Assembly: GCF_000372725.1 (NCBI RefSeq)
Contig: NW_005198391.1
Coordinates: 54,944 to 118,943 of the forward strand
Direction of reading: 5' to 3'
From: Emiliania huxleyi CCMP1516
Lineage: Eukaryota; Haptophyta; Isochrysidales; Noelaerhabdaceae
DNA length: 64,000 nt
Position numbers and translations under genes: made by a program. Shown here piece after piece: positions 20,553 to 32,573 of the stretch. Below the pieces are notes generated by a model that saw nothing but the letters and a program-made list of their open reading frames with translations, made no database searches and was not told where the DNA came from. Each line of letters starts with the position of its first letter. Position 1 is the first letter of the stretch.

Positions 20553-21291
20553 TCATTGCTCAGTCAGTGACCGACAGTCAGTCGCAGCAGACTTTGACGA
20601 TTGGCGGCCTCGCGCCCTCAGTCGCCCTCCTCTACTAACGGCCCTGCCCCAGCCCAGATGCCTCATCCAGGGTGGTGCAACCACTCGCGCAGGGAGGGAG
20701 AGACAGTCGGCGATCTGCGCCGCGCAGATGAGCTCCGCCTCGTCTGCGTCGAGGACGTCCACCGCAGGGCTATCATAGCGCCATATGACGCACTGCCTGT
20801 TGTTCATTACTTCGCAGGTGCCAACGTCGAGGACAATCTCACTGGTGGCGGCTGCACTCCCGGCCGGCGGTAGGAGAGATGAAGGCTAATGTACTTGGCA
20901 GTGTACGGGGCCTTCCGGCGTGAACAGTGCCCCGGGACGAAAGAGGAGGCGACGTCTCTCTCGTCCACGAGCGCCTCGATGTGCGCATCGACGGTGTAAC
21001 CAGCTTTGAGAGACGGGAACGAACGGCGGTGAATCGCCGACAGGTGCGCCTTCGTTCCTACCACCACTCCCACCACCGCCAGCTCCGCCGTGGACCTTGC
21101 CGGGCCCTCTGATGATGTAGTACCGTGGAGCAGTTCGTCCGAGCCGTTGTTGTACTCTGCTGTGGCGCCAGCTCGGTGTACAATACGGACGAAGACGGCC
21201 ACAGCAACGGTGTAACCAGCGCGAGCAGGCAGCGCGAACCGCTGTGCCTCGGCGCGCCAGCCGCCGAAATCCTCTCAGAGTTCTTTGGCAT
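20553..21291 (-). CDS. Unrecognised gene or gene fragment
   Basis: The minus strand holds two sensible open stretches in different frames. The upstream one (about 21240-20860) includes FVRIVHRAGATAEYNNGSDE, KAHLSAIHRRSFPSLKAGYT and DAHIEALVDERDVASSFVPG. The downstream one (about 20850-20600) includes MNNRQCVIWRYDSPAVDVLD and AELICAAQIADCLSLPARVV. Composition and ordered hydrophobic patterning suggest real coding sequence, joined by an intron or broken by a frameshift. I do not recognise a family. Confidence 0.35.
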
Positions 21292-22366
21292 ACAGTTGTA
21301 GGGGAACCCGAACCCTAAATTTTCTTCGCCTGCGGCGGGCCATCACTTGGATTCGCTGCTTTCGGATTCATAGCTCTTTCGCACGCCTTTATCCGTCACT
21401 CCCCCGAAGATTGGAGGTGTTGATTTATGCACAAATCTATGTGTTGCGAGCGCTAGATGGCGAAATTTTCTTCGCCTCCGGCGGGGCCGCTCGCCGCGGG
21501 GCTAGAGGGACTTTTGTCGATGTCGGCTAGAAGTGCTGCACCTTTTTGAGAATTTCACCCTTGAGAGTGGCCTGCCATGTCACAGGAAGGACTGTGGTTG
21601 CAGGAGAGTACCACCAACCATCACTTTAGTTGGTATGGTACCCCACCTTCACCCATCCAGTGATTTCTTTTTTAGTTTCCCATAAGTAGGGTAGGTAGGT
21701 AGGTAGCTGAACATCTTGCTCGAGCTCTACTTTGACGAAAATGACTTGATGGGCTTGCCCATCCCGGAGTGGTTCGACTCCACATAAACCCGAGACGGTG
21801 AAGGGAAGCGTCGTTGGCGGTCTCAGGCCCAGTGAGGTAGTGCGCCAGACTAACCCAATGTCAGAGAGATCCTGCTGAACAAGCTCCTCTTGTAGCTCGA
21901 TCGGTCACAACCGCCACCACCGACGACATCTCCGCGGAGATGATGGAGAGGGGGGACGACACCGCCCGATCTACCCTCCGAGGTCCCTCGGCGGCGTGCA
22001 CCTCGATCCTGGACCGTGTTTGTTATGACCCCCCCCCATGAGCACACCAGCGAGGGAGGGTGAGACGATCGAGGGGTCCCGTACCATGCGGAATCGACCC
22101 TATCCAGTGCTCAAGTGCTCAAGGTAGGTAGGTAGGGGCAGGGGAGAGGCCGGCCGGGTTTTTCCAGAATTTCATCATGAGTGCCGCCCAAGCAAAAAGA
22201 ATCTACACCTGGTCCGTGAGAAAATGAAAATTTGCAAAAGTTACCGGTGTCCTCCCCAGAGTCGGGCTGGCAGCCACCAGACCAGCGTCCAGCGACTGTG
22301 CCGTGCAGGGCCGGGGAGATATCACCCGGACTTTTTTGTCGAGAGGAGCCGGCCTTCTTGGTACTT
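21292..22366. other. Non-coding, with GTAGGTAG tracts
   Basis: No supported gene. GTAGGTAGGTAG tracts lie at about 21690-21710 and 22122-22134. Two TTTTCTTCGCCT(G/C)CGGCGGG motifs lie near 21319 and 21466. Confidence 0.4.
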
Positions 22367-22674
22367 GGAGCTGGACGCGACCTTCTTGGACAGCTCACCA
22401 CCATATGGTCGACCGTCTTTACACATCCAGGGCCGGGGAGCTAAGAAGCGCACCCCCAGCGAGCCGGATGATCGGTGTCGGGTTCCGGGCTGAAACTTGG
22501 AGCACTTGGAGTGCAATTATCAACCGCACATCCAGGGCCGGGGAGCTCAGAAGCGCACCCAGCGGGCCGGATGATTGGCATCGAAAAAAGGCCATTTTTT
22601 TTGTCAAGGAAGACTCGGCGCGACAGGAGCTGGACGCGACCTTCTTGGACAGCTTCACCACATATATGGTCGAC
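22367..22674 (+). repeat. Direct repeat bracketing a family E insertion
   Basis: A segment of about 47 bp (GGAGCTGGACGCGACCTTCT and onward to ATGGTCGAC) occurs at 22367-22413 and again at 22626-22674. Between them are two tandem copies, about 108 bp apart, of family E (ATCCAGGGCCGGGGAGCT, then AGAAGCGCACCC). Family E recurs inverted at about 35150-35225. Confidence 0.8.
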
Positions 22675-24021
22675 TCGGAGCTCCACGCTGCCGCGGCGGA
22701 GGGAGACATCAAGCGCTGCGCCACCCTGCTAGCCGGAGACTCGCCGCCGCTCCCCAACGCGCCCGACAGTGAGGGGAGGTCCGCCATCTTCTACGCGCAA
22801 GTGCGGGGCCACGCCGGCGTTGCCAAGCTGCTGTCGACAAACGGGTGGACGCCAATGCCCGAGCACAACCTGTGGCTCGGCGGTCCTGGGGGACGAGCGA
22901 TGTGGTGGTCTGCTGGCTCGTGGGCAGTGGCTCGTCCCATTGCCGCCCAGCGCTCAATCCCGTCTCAGCCGCAGAGCGGCCGGGCGAAGGCGTCCAAGCG
23001 GCTCGAGCGGCGCCTGTCTGGCCATCGCAGCGGCCTCTCTGGCCGCTACGGGCCCTCGGGCCCTGCGCACCCTTGGTATCGGCGCAAGACGGCCGGCGAG
23101 TCTGCCGCCGCTCGAGCAAACAAGAAGCCGGGGCTAAACGTGAGCGACGTGGCCGAAATGCACAAGCGCACGGGCACGGAGCGACTCATCGAGGCGCAAC
23201 TTGACTTTCTGGCCAGGGCCGCCGCGCCGGCCTCTTGCGACGCGGCCGACGAGGGCGAGGGCGAGGCGGCGGCACCTCGCTCCAGCCGCACCGCCATGCT
23301 GGGCGAGGTTGCCCGCGTCGTGGTCGCGAGGCGGCCCATCTGGCTCGACGGCTCCTGGAAGGTCGTCGAGCCCGAGCCAGCCACCCGCGACGAGTCCGCC
23401 ATGCTCTGCGCGGGGCAGGAGCTGCTGCTCGGCGCCATCTCGGAGGAGTTCGACGGCGATGTTGAGTGGCCCGCGCTGGCCGCCGAGCGCGCGCCCCTGG
23501 GGTGGGTGCTGCTCTCAAGCGACGCGGTGGAGGCCGACTCGGACGCGGCGTCCTCGTTTGCAGACGCGTTCGATTCGTGCTCCGACCTGGACAGCGAGGC
23601 TGGCGAGCTCGTGGACTTCGCGCCTCTCGCCCAGTCGGTGGCAGCAGGGGACGATGCGTCGGCATCAGGGGACGATGCGTCGGCGGAGGCGGCGAGCGCG
23701 GCGCCGCCGCCGACCGCGGGCGCTTGGCGCGGGGCTGTGGCGACGCGCGCGGCCGTCGGCCTTGGCGGGGCGCCGGCGGTCTTTCGCCCATCGGACGCGG
23801 CGGTGGCGGCGAGGGCGGCGCGGATGGCAGTAGCGCCGGCGGCGGCAGCGGCTGCGGCGGCGCCGGCGGAGGGCGCGCCGGTGGCCGGCGAGGGCGCGCC
23901 GGCTCTCAGCGACTCTGCCGGGCTCAAGGACGCGCGCCACGTCGCTCGCGGCTCAAAGTGCATGTCCCACGCGGCGGTGGAGAAGCGCGCGGCGGCCAAG
24001 GCGAAGCGGGAAACCAGGTGA
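22666..24021 (+). CDS. Ankyrin-like protein with long Ala-rich tail
   Basis: A 451-residue open frame. The N-terminus holds one or two ankyrin-type repeats (SELHAAAAEGDIKRCATLLA, then SEGRSAIFYAQVRGHAGVAK). A middle part (LNVSDVAEMHKRTGTERLIE; VARVVVARRPIWLDGSWKVV) is not a family I recognise. The C-terminal third is acidic and Ala-rich, ending in a basic KRAAAKAKRETR. Residues about 75-110 (rich in Trp, Gly and Ser) read poorly and contain a GT...AG span of about 86 bp that might be an unspliced intron. The ATG at 22666 sits inside the second copy of the 47-bp direct repeat, so the promoter or first exon has been duplicated or disrupted. Confidence 0.55.
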   Translation: MVDSELHAAAAEGDIKRCATLLAGDSPPLPNAPDSEGRSAIFYAQVRGHAGVAKLLSTNGWTPMPEHNLWLGGPGGRAMWWSAGSWAVARPIAAQRSIPSQPQSGRAKASKRLERRLSGHRSGLSGRYGPSGPAHPWYRRKTAGESAAARANKKPGLNVSDVAEMHKRTGTERLIEAQLDFLARAAAPASCDAADEGEGEAAAPRSSRTAMLGEVARVVVARRPIWLDGSWKVVEPEPATRDESAMLCAGQELLLGAISEEFDGDVEWPALAAERAPLGWVLLSSDAVEADSDAASSFADAFDSCSDLDSEAGELVDFAPLAQSVAAGDDASASGDDASAEAASAAPPPTAGAWRGAVATRAAVGLGGAPAVFRPSDAAVAARAARMAVAPAAAAAAAAPAEGAPVAGEGAPALSDSAGLKDARHVARGSKCMSHAAVEKRAAAKAKRETR

Positions 24022-24238
24022 GAAAGTCTCACACCAGCCACCAGGCCGTCCTCGCGGTGTCATGGTTTTCGTTTTGACGACAACACCACTGTCCGTGAAC
24101 GGCGCGGGATTGGTATTGGGCGCGTTCACTGATCTCTTGTTCTTGACGGACCACGCACCTCGCTCTCCTCCGTCCTCAAAGCTCGCCCCTCGGTCTCCGG
24201 TCTCCGCGGCTCCCCCGTTTTCTTACATCTTAGCGTTT
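24022..24238. other. Intergenic between convergent genes
   Basis: Short spacer between the ankyrin-like gene and the minus-strand gene that ends at 24239. Nothing seen. Confidence 0.4.
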
Positions 24239-25400
24239 TTACGACAAACACACGCTCACACACGTTTTTGCTACGGGGTGTGGACCATAAGACTGGTCTT
24301 CACTGCAGCACGCCTCGAGCGAGTAATGCGTCTGTAGGCCAATATAGAGCTTCTCGCGCGCGCTCCTCAGCTGGCGGTCCGCAGGGCCGCCCGGGCCGGG
24401 CGAGAAGCGCAAGCCCGCCAGCCGCACCATGTGATTCACGATGATGAGCGTCTCGGCCTCGAGCAGCGTGTAGGAGCGAAGCTTGCCCTCGCACTCGCGT
24501 TGCTCGAGCCTGAGCCACTGCGCCTTGACCACGAGATAGCCCGCGGGAATGGTGTCGGTGTTGACGACCGTGTCCTCGGCCAGCGTGTACGCCTTCCCCT
24601 TGAGCACCGCCAGCCAGTAGAGCCCCTCGAGCGACTGCTCGCGCCGATCTGCGCGGACAGCGGCCAGCTGCTTCGCCTTGAGCGACGCGGCCCACACCTC
24701 CAGCGACTCCATCTGCCGCAGCTCGGCCGTCTCGCCTGCGGCACGCGGCGCCTTCTGCTTCTTGACCCTGCCAAAGACGGCGACCATCTCGCAGTCCCCC
24801 CAAAGAAGAGCGATGCACGGCGGGCACGCGCACGGAATACCGCGCCTGTGACAGGGAGCCGGTGCGGGGGTCAGGAGGGGCGTGTGACGTGCGGCAACAC
24901 ACGGCACACTACACGGCACGGCACGATCAGCACAACACGGCTCAATACTAGCGTACGTGGTCAGGAGCCCATCCTTCCGCGCGGCGGCCGCATCCTTGCA
25001 ATCCCCCGCGAACATGTGGACGTCGTGTGAGCCGTTGAAGCCATCAGCCTTGGGGACGGCAAGGGCGGTGAACTTGGAGTGCTGAAAGAAGCCGTAGAAG
25101 ATGCGCTCGATCGCCCACCAGCCCTCCTTGAACGACTTCGCGACAGCCGGGGTCGCTCGTGCCTTGGCGAGATAGAGGACGACGTTGCGAGAGCCGGAGT
25201 GCGGAGAATATGAAATTGCCCGACCGGATCGCCTCAGTGATCGCGTTCGACGGCAGGTTGCTCAGCGCATCGCAGATGTTTTTGCCGTGCATTGACTCGA
25301 GCGTCCAGTGCACGCGCAAGATGCCGAATTTGGTGAGCCACTCGGCAGTCTGATGGTAGTTGTCTTTCCCATCGAACTGCGCGGCACAGGTGGGTCGCGT
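24239..25400 (-). pseudogene. Transposon-style gene of unknown family, probably broken
   Basis: The 5' part (about 25380-25210) reads TAEWLTKFGILRVHWTLESM, then HGKNICDALSNLPSNAITEA. The WxxESxHGK...D pattern is common in repetitive genes of algae and animals whose products are linked to DNA transposons. Coding then continues in another frame (SRNVVLYLAKARATPAVAKS; HSKFTALAVPKADGFNGSHD) into a Cys-rich part (CACPPCIALLWGDCEMVAVF) and an ordered C-terminal half (LEGLYWLAVLKGKAYTLAED and beyond). A 111-bp GT-AG intron at 24846-24956 fits the frame. The frame change near 25200 has no good splice explanation, so I call it a probable pseudogene. Confidence 0.45.
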
Positions 25401-26109
<709 letters not shown>

Positions 26110-27053
26110 ATGCCTCTCACCTCGGTTCAATCGCTGCTCGCCGGCTCCACGCCGTCCAAGGTCGACCCCGTCGTCGAGGCCTTCAACAAGAACTCGCGCT
26201 CTGCAAAGTTCTCCGCCAAGGAGGACATCAACGAGAAGCAGCAGGAGATTGTCGTCAACGCTTGCTCAGCCGCGCTCGTCCAGGCAGTCACCACGCGCCC
26301 GCCGCGCGCCTGCTCGCCGCGTCGGCCCACACTCGGCCCCGTCGCCCCTCCCGCGCCCCGTCCACCCCGCATTCGCCGGCGAGAAGCCCTCCCTCTCCCG
26401 GCGCCTCACGACCGCGCGTGCCGCCTCCTTGCAGGAAGCCCTCAACACCATGCCCGACTCGTACCTCGCGGACTCGGGCGCGCTGGTGGTGCGCTCCGGC
26501 GCCAAGACGGGCCGCTCGCCCAAGGACAAGCGCGTCGTCGCCGAGCCCGGCTCGGAGGACAACGTGTGGTGGGGCCGCGTCAACATCAAGATGACCGAGC
26601 CTGCCTTCATGATCAACCGCGAGCGCGCGATCGACTACCTCAACACGCGCAAGTCGGTGTACGTGATCGACGGGTACGCCGGCTGGGATCCCGCCTACCG
26701 CGTGCGCGTGCGCGTCGTCTGCGCCCTCGCCTACCACGCGCTCTTCATGCGCAACATGCTGGTGATGCCCGAGGAGCTGCCCGAGGACGAGCGCGAGGAG
26801 GGCGACTTCGTGCCCGACTTCACGATCCTGAACGCGGGCGGCTTCCCGGCCAACCGGTACGTCGAGGGCATGACCTCCTCCTGCTCCGTCGACCTCCACC
26901 TCGGCCGCATGGAGATGGTCATCCTCGGCACGCAGTACGCGGGCGAGATGAAGAAGGGCATCCTCACGCTCGTCATGTACACGATGCCGCTCGCCAAGCA
27001 GCTGCCGCTGCACTCCTCGGCCAACGAGGACGCCGACGGCAACGTCACCCTCT

Positions 27054-27084
<31 letters not shown>

Positions 27085-27985
27085 CCTCTCCGCCGACCCG
27101 CGCCGCAACCTCATCGGCGACGACGAGCACGTCTGGACCGACCGCGGAGTCTTCAACGTCGAGGGCGGCTGCTACGCCAAGTGCGTGGGCCTGTCGGCGG
27201 AGAAGGAGCCCGAGATCTTCGGCGCGGTCCGGTTCGGCTCCGTCCTCGAGAACGTCATCATGGACCTCGACGCGCGCTCCGTCGACTATGACGACATCTC
27301 GGTGACCGAGAACACGCGCTGCGCGTACCCGCTCTCGTACATCCCAAACGCAAAGTCGCCGGCGGTGGGCGGGCACCCGAAGAACGTGGTGCTGCTCACG
27401 TGCGACGGGTACGGCGTGCTGCCCCCCATCTCCAAGCTCACCCCCGACCAGGTCATCTACCACTTCATCGCTGGCTACACCTCAAAGATGGCCGGCACCG
27501 AGGAGGGCATCACGAAGCCGGTCGCCGCATTCTCCGCGTGCTACGGCGAGCCGTTCCTGGTGTGGCACCCGATCAAGTACGGCACGATGCTCGCTGAGCG
27601 GCTGAAGCAGCACGGCGCCAACGCCTGGCTCCTCAACACCGGCTGGGTCGGCGGCGCGGCGAAGGGGCGGCGCTGCCCGCTGCAGTACACGCGCGCGATC
27701 GTCGACGCGATCCACGCTGGCGAGCTTGCGAACGCGCACTGCGACACGGAGCCCTTCTTCGGGCTCAAGTACCCGACCAAGGTGAAGGGCGTGCCCGACT
27801 CGCTCCTCAACCCCGCCGCCTCGTGGGAGAGCCAGGCCGACTTCGAGGCGACCTCGAAGGAGCTCGCCGCCCTCTTCAACAAAAACTTTGAGCAGTACTT
27901 GGGCGACGTGCCCGAGGCGGTGGCGCAGCAGGGCCCCGGGCAGACCAAGATGGCCTACCCCGCGGCCGCCGGCTCAAACAACTAG
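26110..27985 (+). CDS. pckA: ATP-dependent phosphoenolpyruvate carboxykinase, two exons
   Basis: Exons 26110-26283 and 26435-27985 join in phase to about 574 residues. The enzyme interconverts oxaloacetate + ATP and phosphoenolpyruvate + CO2 + ADP. Visible signatures are the substrate site [28 protein letters not shown], the P-loop [12 protein letters not shown], the Mn/kinase-2 motif LIGDDEHVW, and [14 protein letters not shown], all of the ATP-type class, not the GTP type. The N-terminus ([20 protein letters not shown]) has no strong leader, so a cytosolic place is possible. The intron at 26284-26434 begins GC and ends AG|G. Reading straight through it gives an Arg/Pro-rich nonsense stretch. 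Codon use is strongly GC-ending, as expected for a well-expressed gene here. Confidence 0.95.
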
Positions 27986-28412
27986 CGCCGCCGCCCGCCA
28001 GCTGGCCCGCGGCACGCGCGCGGCGCGCCCCGGCAGCCGGCGCGGCTGTGCACAGGCCCTGTACTTTCCCTTCGGGAGCCGGTCTGCTTCTTCTATTGTG
28101 GTCTCGTATTTGTGGGCGCGCCGCGGGCGCCACGCGCCGCCGCTCCGACACAACGCTCTCGACGCCTTCCCCGCTCTCGTCTTTTGTGAGTCCGACTGTG
28201 TGGCCTTCAGTCTTCAGAGTGTGTTTAGCGTAGCTTGAGTGCAGGATCGAGACACACTGCGGCTTTTGCCATGGCTGTTTGGCGCTGATGATGGAGGCTG
28301 TCGGCACGATCCGTCGACTGGACGCTCCACTCGGTTCTCACTTCCGCGTGATTTTTTTCTTTTCAACGAAATTCTGAGGAGAATTTTCTTAAGCAAAAAG
28401 CCCCCGCGGCAT
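27986..28412. other. PEPCK 3' flank
   Basis: Spacer after the PEPCK stop. No poly(A) signal of the animal type is obvious and no gene is seen. Confidence 0.4.
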
Positions 28413-28695
28413 GTTGTGCGATTATATGGGCCAAAGATGGCGGGACGGCGCAGTGTTTGTGGCACTCGGCAGTAGGCACCCGCGGCACAGCCCCGCGGTC
28501 GGCTCTCGCGGGCTGCGGAACCGGCCCCAGAAGGGGACGGTCCGGGCGAGTGTGGCAGCTCCTGCGCTAGTATGGGCACCCTCTATCACAACACTACTGA
28601 TCCTGGCCATTAGAGCTGCCAGGGATAGCGTCAGGAGCTGGTAGGAGTCAAAACCCCTCATATTTGAGACATCGTGGCCCATATACTCGCACAAC
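28413..28695. mobile_element. Candidate MITE with 21-bp terminal inverted repeats
   Basis: GTTGTGCGATTATATGGGCC at the left end and the inverse of GTTGTGCGAGTATATGGGCC at the right end match in 20 of 21 positions over 283 bp. There is no coding capacity. I could not see a clear target-site duplication. Confidence 0.55.
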
Positions 28696-29982
28696 GAGCC
28701 CCGCCTCCCCCACAAAAAGAACCCTGCACAAAGATCGCACGGGAAACGGTCAAACACAAACTCTGAGACGAGATGGGATTTAGGGACTGTGTCCCCGCCC
28801 TGCACGATCTGGCGTGAGGGATCTTCAATCCGTCCCCTCACCTGGTGCTGGGGTCGCGACTACCCGACACCTAGAGAAGAGTCTTCAAGACTTCAGAAGA
28901 GCAGCAAGAGTTGGGGCTGCGGCTACGGCTGTGGCTGCGGGAGGGGCGTCTGAATTCGGACGCCGGTGCCACCCTCCACACACTCGTCAGCGCACAGCTC
29001 TAGCGGGGTGTGGACCGTGAGTTGACCAGGGGTTGTGCGCTGGGCCCTCCTGCTCGGCTCCAGCCAGTAGACAAGTCTTGTCATCAACAGAGTAGAAGGA
29101 TCTGACCTCGGGGCCGATGTGACCAAGCGCTGGTAGCGTGGTTTAACCTCACACCCATGGTCTCACAGTGTGCCGGCAGTCGCCGAGCAGTGTCGCTCAC
29201 ACAAGCCGCAGCACAAGTGACTGAGGGCCAGTGAGGGCGAGCCCATCGCTGTGACAGCTGTGGCAGCCGCACAGTAGGCTGTGTCAACTGTGCAGAGTGT
29301 GTGAGCAGCAGAGGAGCTGCTCTCCAGGCTTCTGTCGCAAAGAGCTGCATGCCACCGAAAGCGCTGTCGAGGTTCGCCGAGCGCGGCGAAATCGGGGGAC
29401 GCCGCCACCGACGAGCGCGTTGGACTTTTCACTCCGGACAAAGACGGCTACACGCACACGAGCCGCGGTTGTGTAGCCGTCTTAGCGGCGAGGCGCGGGA
29501 CCGTCTGTGGGGAGGTGGGTCGCGTCCTCCGATTTCCTCAACTCACGGCCCACACCCTCTACACACTACACACAGTGTACTAGCACGGCGGCGCGCATCC
29601 CGCGCGCCGCCGTGCCCCCAATGTCAATACTCGAGCTTCCTTGTGCTCAATCTTGTCACGGTCCTACGTCCCTTGCGAGCGTTTGCGTGAAGCAGTGTTT
29701 TGAGATCCTTTACAGTCCTACAACAACTGTAGAGCCAGCCACCCTCCGGCTCTGAGCCTCCGCGAGCTCAAACGAGGGGCTATGGTCGCGGGAGAGCCGC
29801 TGCGCCGCGTGGGCGCGCCTACACCGCGCTTGCTCCGCTCGCCACCTCTCGCAAAGGTCCAAAGTCATAGCCATCACCTCCTCTTGGAGCACTTTTATTC
29901 GTCTTGGAATAAAATGCGATCTACACACTACTCTCTCTTCTCGCAGACACGTCTTGATTACTCCTCTTTGCAACGGCGAGGA
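28696..29982. other. Non-coding stretch, no gene recognised
   Basis: Frames are short and unconvincing. It includes the second copy of the GGTGGGTCGCGTCC repeat (about 29513-29563). The last part is the 3' flank of the kelch gene. Confidence 0.4.
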
Positions 29983-30854
29983 CTACATCAAGACAGCGAG
30001 ACCATTCACCCGCACCGCCGCCATCGGAGCCACCGCCTCCCACGCGCCCACTGCCGGGTCGTACCGCTCCACCGAGTTGAGGTTGTGGCCGGTACCCGAT
30101 CCGCCTGCGACATAGAGCTTGCCGTCGAGCGCCGCCACGGCGTGAGCCTCCCGCGCCTCCGCCATCGGCGCCATCTCCTCCCACGCATCCAACGCGGGGT
30201 CGTACCGCTCGACCGAGGTGAGGGAGCCGTCGTTGTGGCTGTGGCCTCCCACCGCGTACAGCTTGCTGTCGAGCACCACCAGGACGTGAGAGTCCCGTGC
30301 CGTCGCCATCGGCGCCACCGCCTCCCACGCGTTCGTCGCGGGATCGTACCGCTCCACTGAGCTGAGGGTGCCGTCGTCGAAGTTGTGCCCACCCACAGCA
30401 TACAGCCTGCCCTCGAGCACCGCCACGGCGTGAAAGTTCCGCTCCTCCGCCATCGGCGCCACCGCCTCCCACGCATCCAAGGCAGGGTCGTACAGCTCGA
30501 CTGAGCTGAGGAGGCCGTCGTCGTCATTCCATCCGCCCACAGCGTACAGCTTGCCGTCGAGCATCGCCACGCCGTGAGCATACCGCCCTGTTGCCATCGG
30601 CGCCACTGCCTCCCACGTCTTCGCCGCCAGGTCGTACCGCTCCACCGGTTGGAAGTTGTTACGTCAGCCTCACTCACGCCGCCCGCCGCGTAGAGCTTGC
30701 CGTCGAGCACCGTCATGCGGGCTGCCGCTTCATCTCGTGCCGTCAGCATCGGCGCCATCGCCTCCTCCTCCCACTCATTCGTTGACGGGTCGTACCGCTC
30801 CAGCGAGCTGAGGATCTCGCCGTGTTTCGGCCGGCGAGACGGCGATGGAGACAA
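29983..30854 (-). pseudogene. Kelch-repeat protein, frame broken near 30655
   Basis: Six kelch repeats of about 49 residues, each with SVERYDPAxxAWEAVAPMA and HAVAxLDGKLYAVGG signatures. Kelch repeats form a beta-propeller that binds partner proteins. The first repeat (SLERYDPSTNEWEEEAMAPM ... LDGKLYAAGG) is in a different frame from the other five, which run from 30645 to the stop at 29983. The frame change at about 30655 lacks an AG|G acceptor, so it is a frameshift or a sequence error. I see no in-frame ATG before the first repeat, so the 5' end may be missing or lie in an unrecognised exon. Confidence 0.7.
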
Positions 30855-31542
30855 TCCAGGAGACGGCCTCGCAGCTGAACGAGGCGATAAAACAGGAGAC
30901 TGGTGTCACTGGGGACGAGTTGTGTAAGAGTCTGAAGGGGAAAATAACTTTTTTCAAGGGTTGCCCGGCCGGGTTGCTGCGCAAATCTCGCGCTGCGCTA
31001 GGCTCAGAGCGAGTTCGCGCTGCGCTACGCTCAGACGGCGTGCGTGCGCGGGCCGCCGGGGTGACGGCGGGTGAGGACCCCACCTCCTTCCTCGGGCTCG
31101 GCAGCTTGTCGGGCTCTACCACTACCACTACCTCAGCCCTCAGCCGAAGCTGGGGCCGGTCCCGTAGGCCGTCCGTAGCCGAGAGAGCCCCCGCGTCCCG
31201 ATGAATGGCGGTATTGGTCGTCGAACGGCGGACGGGCGCGGGCGGCGCGGGGGGTGGCGGGGCGAGACGGCGCAGCATTCCCAGCCCCTTTGCCAAAGGT
31301 CCCTGTTTTGAGGGCATTAGTAGAACGGAGAGAGATCCCTTTTGGTCCTCCTTTGAAGCTATTTACACACGACCTCACGCTGGAAGTGGCGAATCGATGC
31401 GAGCGCGCCGCGTGCTCCACGCGCGGCGCGCTCGTATCGACTTGGAGTCCAATGCGCGCAGCGGGTAGCACCTTCGGGAGCTCGCTCTACCCGGGATGCG
31501 GAGAACTGCCCACAGGAGCGAAAATCTATCAGCCACGTCTGG
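30855..31542. other. Stretch before the gap, no firm gene
   Basis: A plus-strand frame from the ATG at 30845 starts METIQETASQLNEAIKQETG but decays into low-complexity Ser/Arg/Ala. It could be a first exon. At about 31285-31500 another plus frame reads KVPVLRALVERREIPFGPPL and KLFTHDLTLEVANRCERAA, which looks ordered but is not a family I know. It runs into the assembly gap. Confidence 0.25.
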
Positions 31543-31978
31543 NNNNNNNNNNNNNNNNNNNNNNNNNNNNNNNNNNNNNNNNNNNNNNNNNNNNNNNNNN
31601 NNNNNNNNNNNNNNNNNNNNNNNNNNNNNNNNNNNNNNNNNNNNNNNNNNNNNNNNNNNNNNNNNNNNNNNNNNNNNNNNNNNNNNNNNNNNNNNNNNNN
31701 NNNNNNNNNNNNNNNNNNNNNNNNNNNNNNNNNNNNNNNNNNNNNNNNNNNNNNNNNNNNNNNNNNNNNNNNNNNNNNNNNNNNNNNNNNNNNNNNNNNN
31801 NNNNNNNNNNNNNNNNNNNNNNNNNNNNNNNNNNNNNNNNNNNNNNNNNNNNNNNNNNNNNNNNNNNNNNNNNNNNNNNNNNNNNNNNNNNNNNNNNNNN
31901 NNNNNNNNNNNNNNNNNNNNNNNNNNNNNNNNNNNNNNNNNNNNNNNNNNNNNNNNNNNNNNNNNNNNNNNNNNNNNN
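31543..31978. other. Assembly gap (436 N)
   Basis: Only N. Open frames spanning it are meaningless. Confidence 1.
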
Positions 31979-32330
31979 CGGCGCGAGAGGAGTGGACGAG
32001 CGAATTCGGCCGGGGTGTGTCGGCCGGGGAGCCTCCGGCGGGCCTGCGGCGCGGGGCGCTGCGCGCGGCAAGCTTGCCGGAGTGTGGCCGCAGCAACAGC
32101 CTCCGGCGGGCCTCCGGCGGACGCCTAGCGGCGTGGCGCGGCGCGCCGGCGCTCGCGCGCCCGCGGAAGCAGCCGGGGTGTGTCGGCCGGGGAGCCTCCG
32201 GCGGGCCTGCGGCGCGGGGCGCTGCGCGCGGCAAGCTTGCCGGGATGTGTCGGCCGGGGAGCCTCCGGCGGACGCCTGGCGGCGTGGCGCTGCGCGCCGG
32301 CGCTGCGCCCCCCATTCGAAAGAGGCACCG
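31979..32330. repeat. GC-rich tandem repeat beside the gap
   Basis: Units containing GGGGAGCCTCCGGCGGGCCT and GCGCGGCAAGCTTGCCG recur at about 32028, 32190 and 32258, a period of roughly 70-160 bp with internal palindromes. This very likely caused the assembly gap. Confidence 0.8.
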
Positions 32331-32573
32331 ACTGCATCTTCGACGCATCTAATTCGTAGATTTTGCGCCCCTATATCAGCCCCTATACAGCTCGCGGAGG
32401 AGCAAAGGACGCCCGATTAGCGCTGCGCGCGGCCGGGCAAAAAGAAAGCGATGTCTGACCGAGCGCCCTCCAGCCGAGAACGCCGACACGGCCGACATGC
32501 ACATGCCCCTCATCGTAGGCGGGGGTATGGCTGCAGTGATTGGACTATATTTTATTCTCAAATAAAAAGAACA

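Noticed and set aside
22666-24021. Starting the ankyrin-like gene at the upstream open frame from 22303
   Set aside because: The upstream part consists of family E repeats and the duplicated segment, and the first codon there is not ATG.
30845-31204. A firm small gene starting METIQETASQLNEAIKQETG
   Set aside because: Only the first 35 residues look protein-like and there is no splice or family support, so it is mentioned only as a possible exon.
31254-32420. Frames running through the N gap
   Set aside because: They depend on unknown bases.
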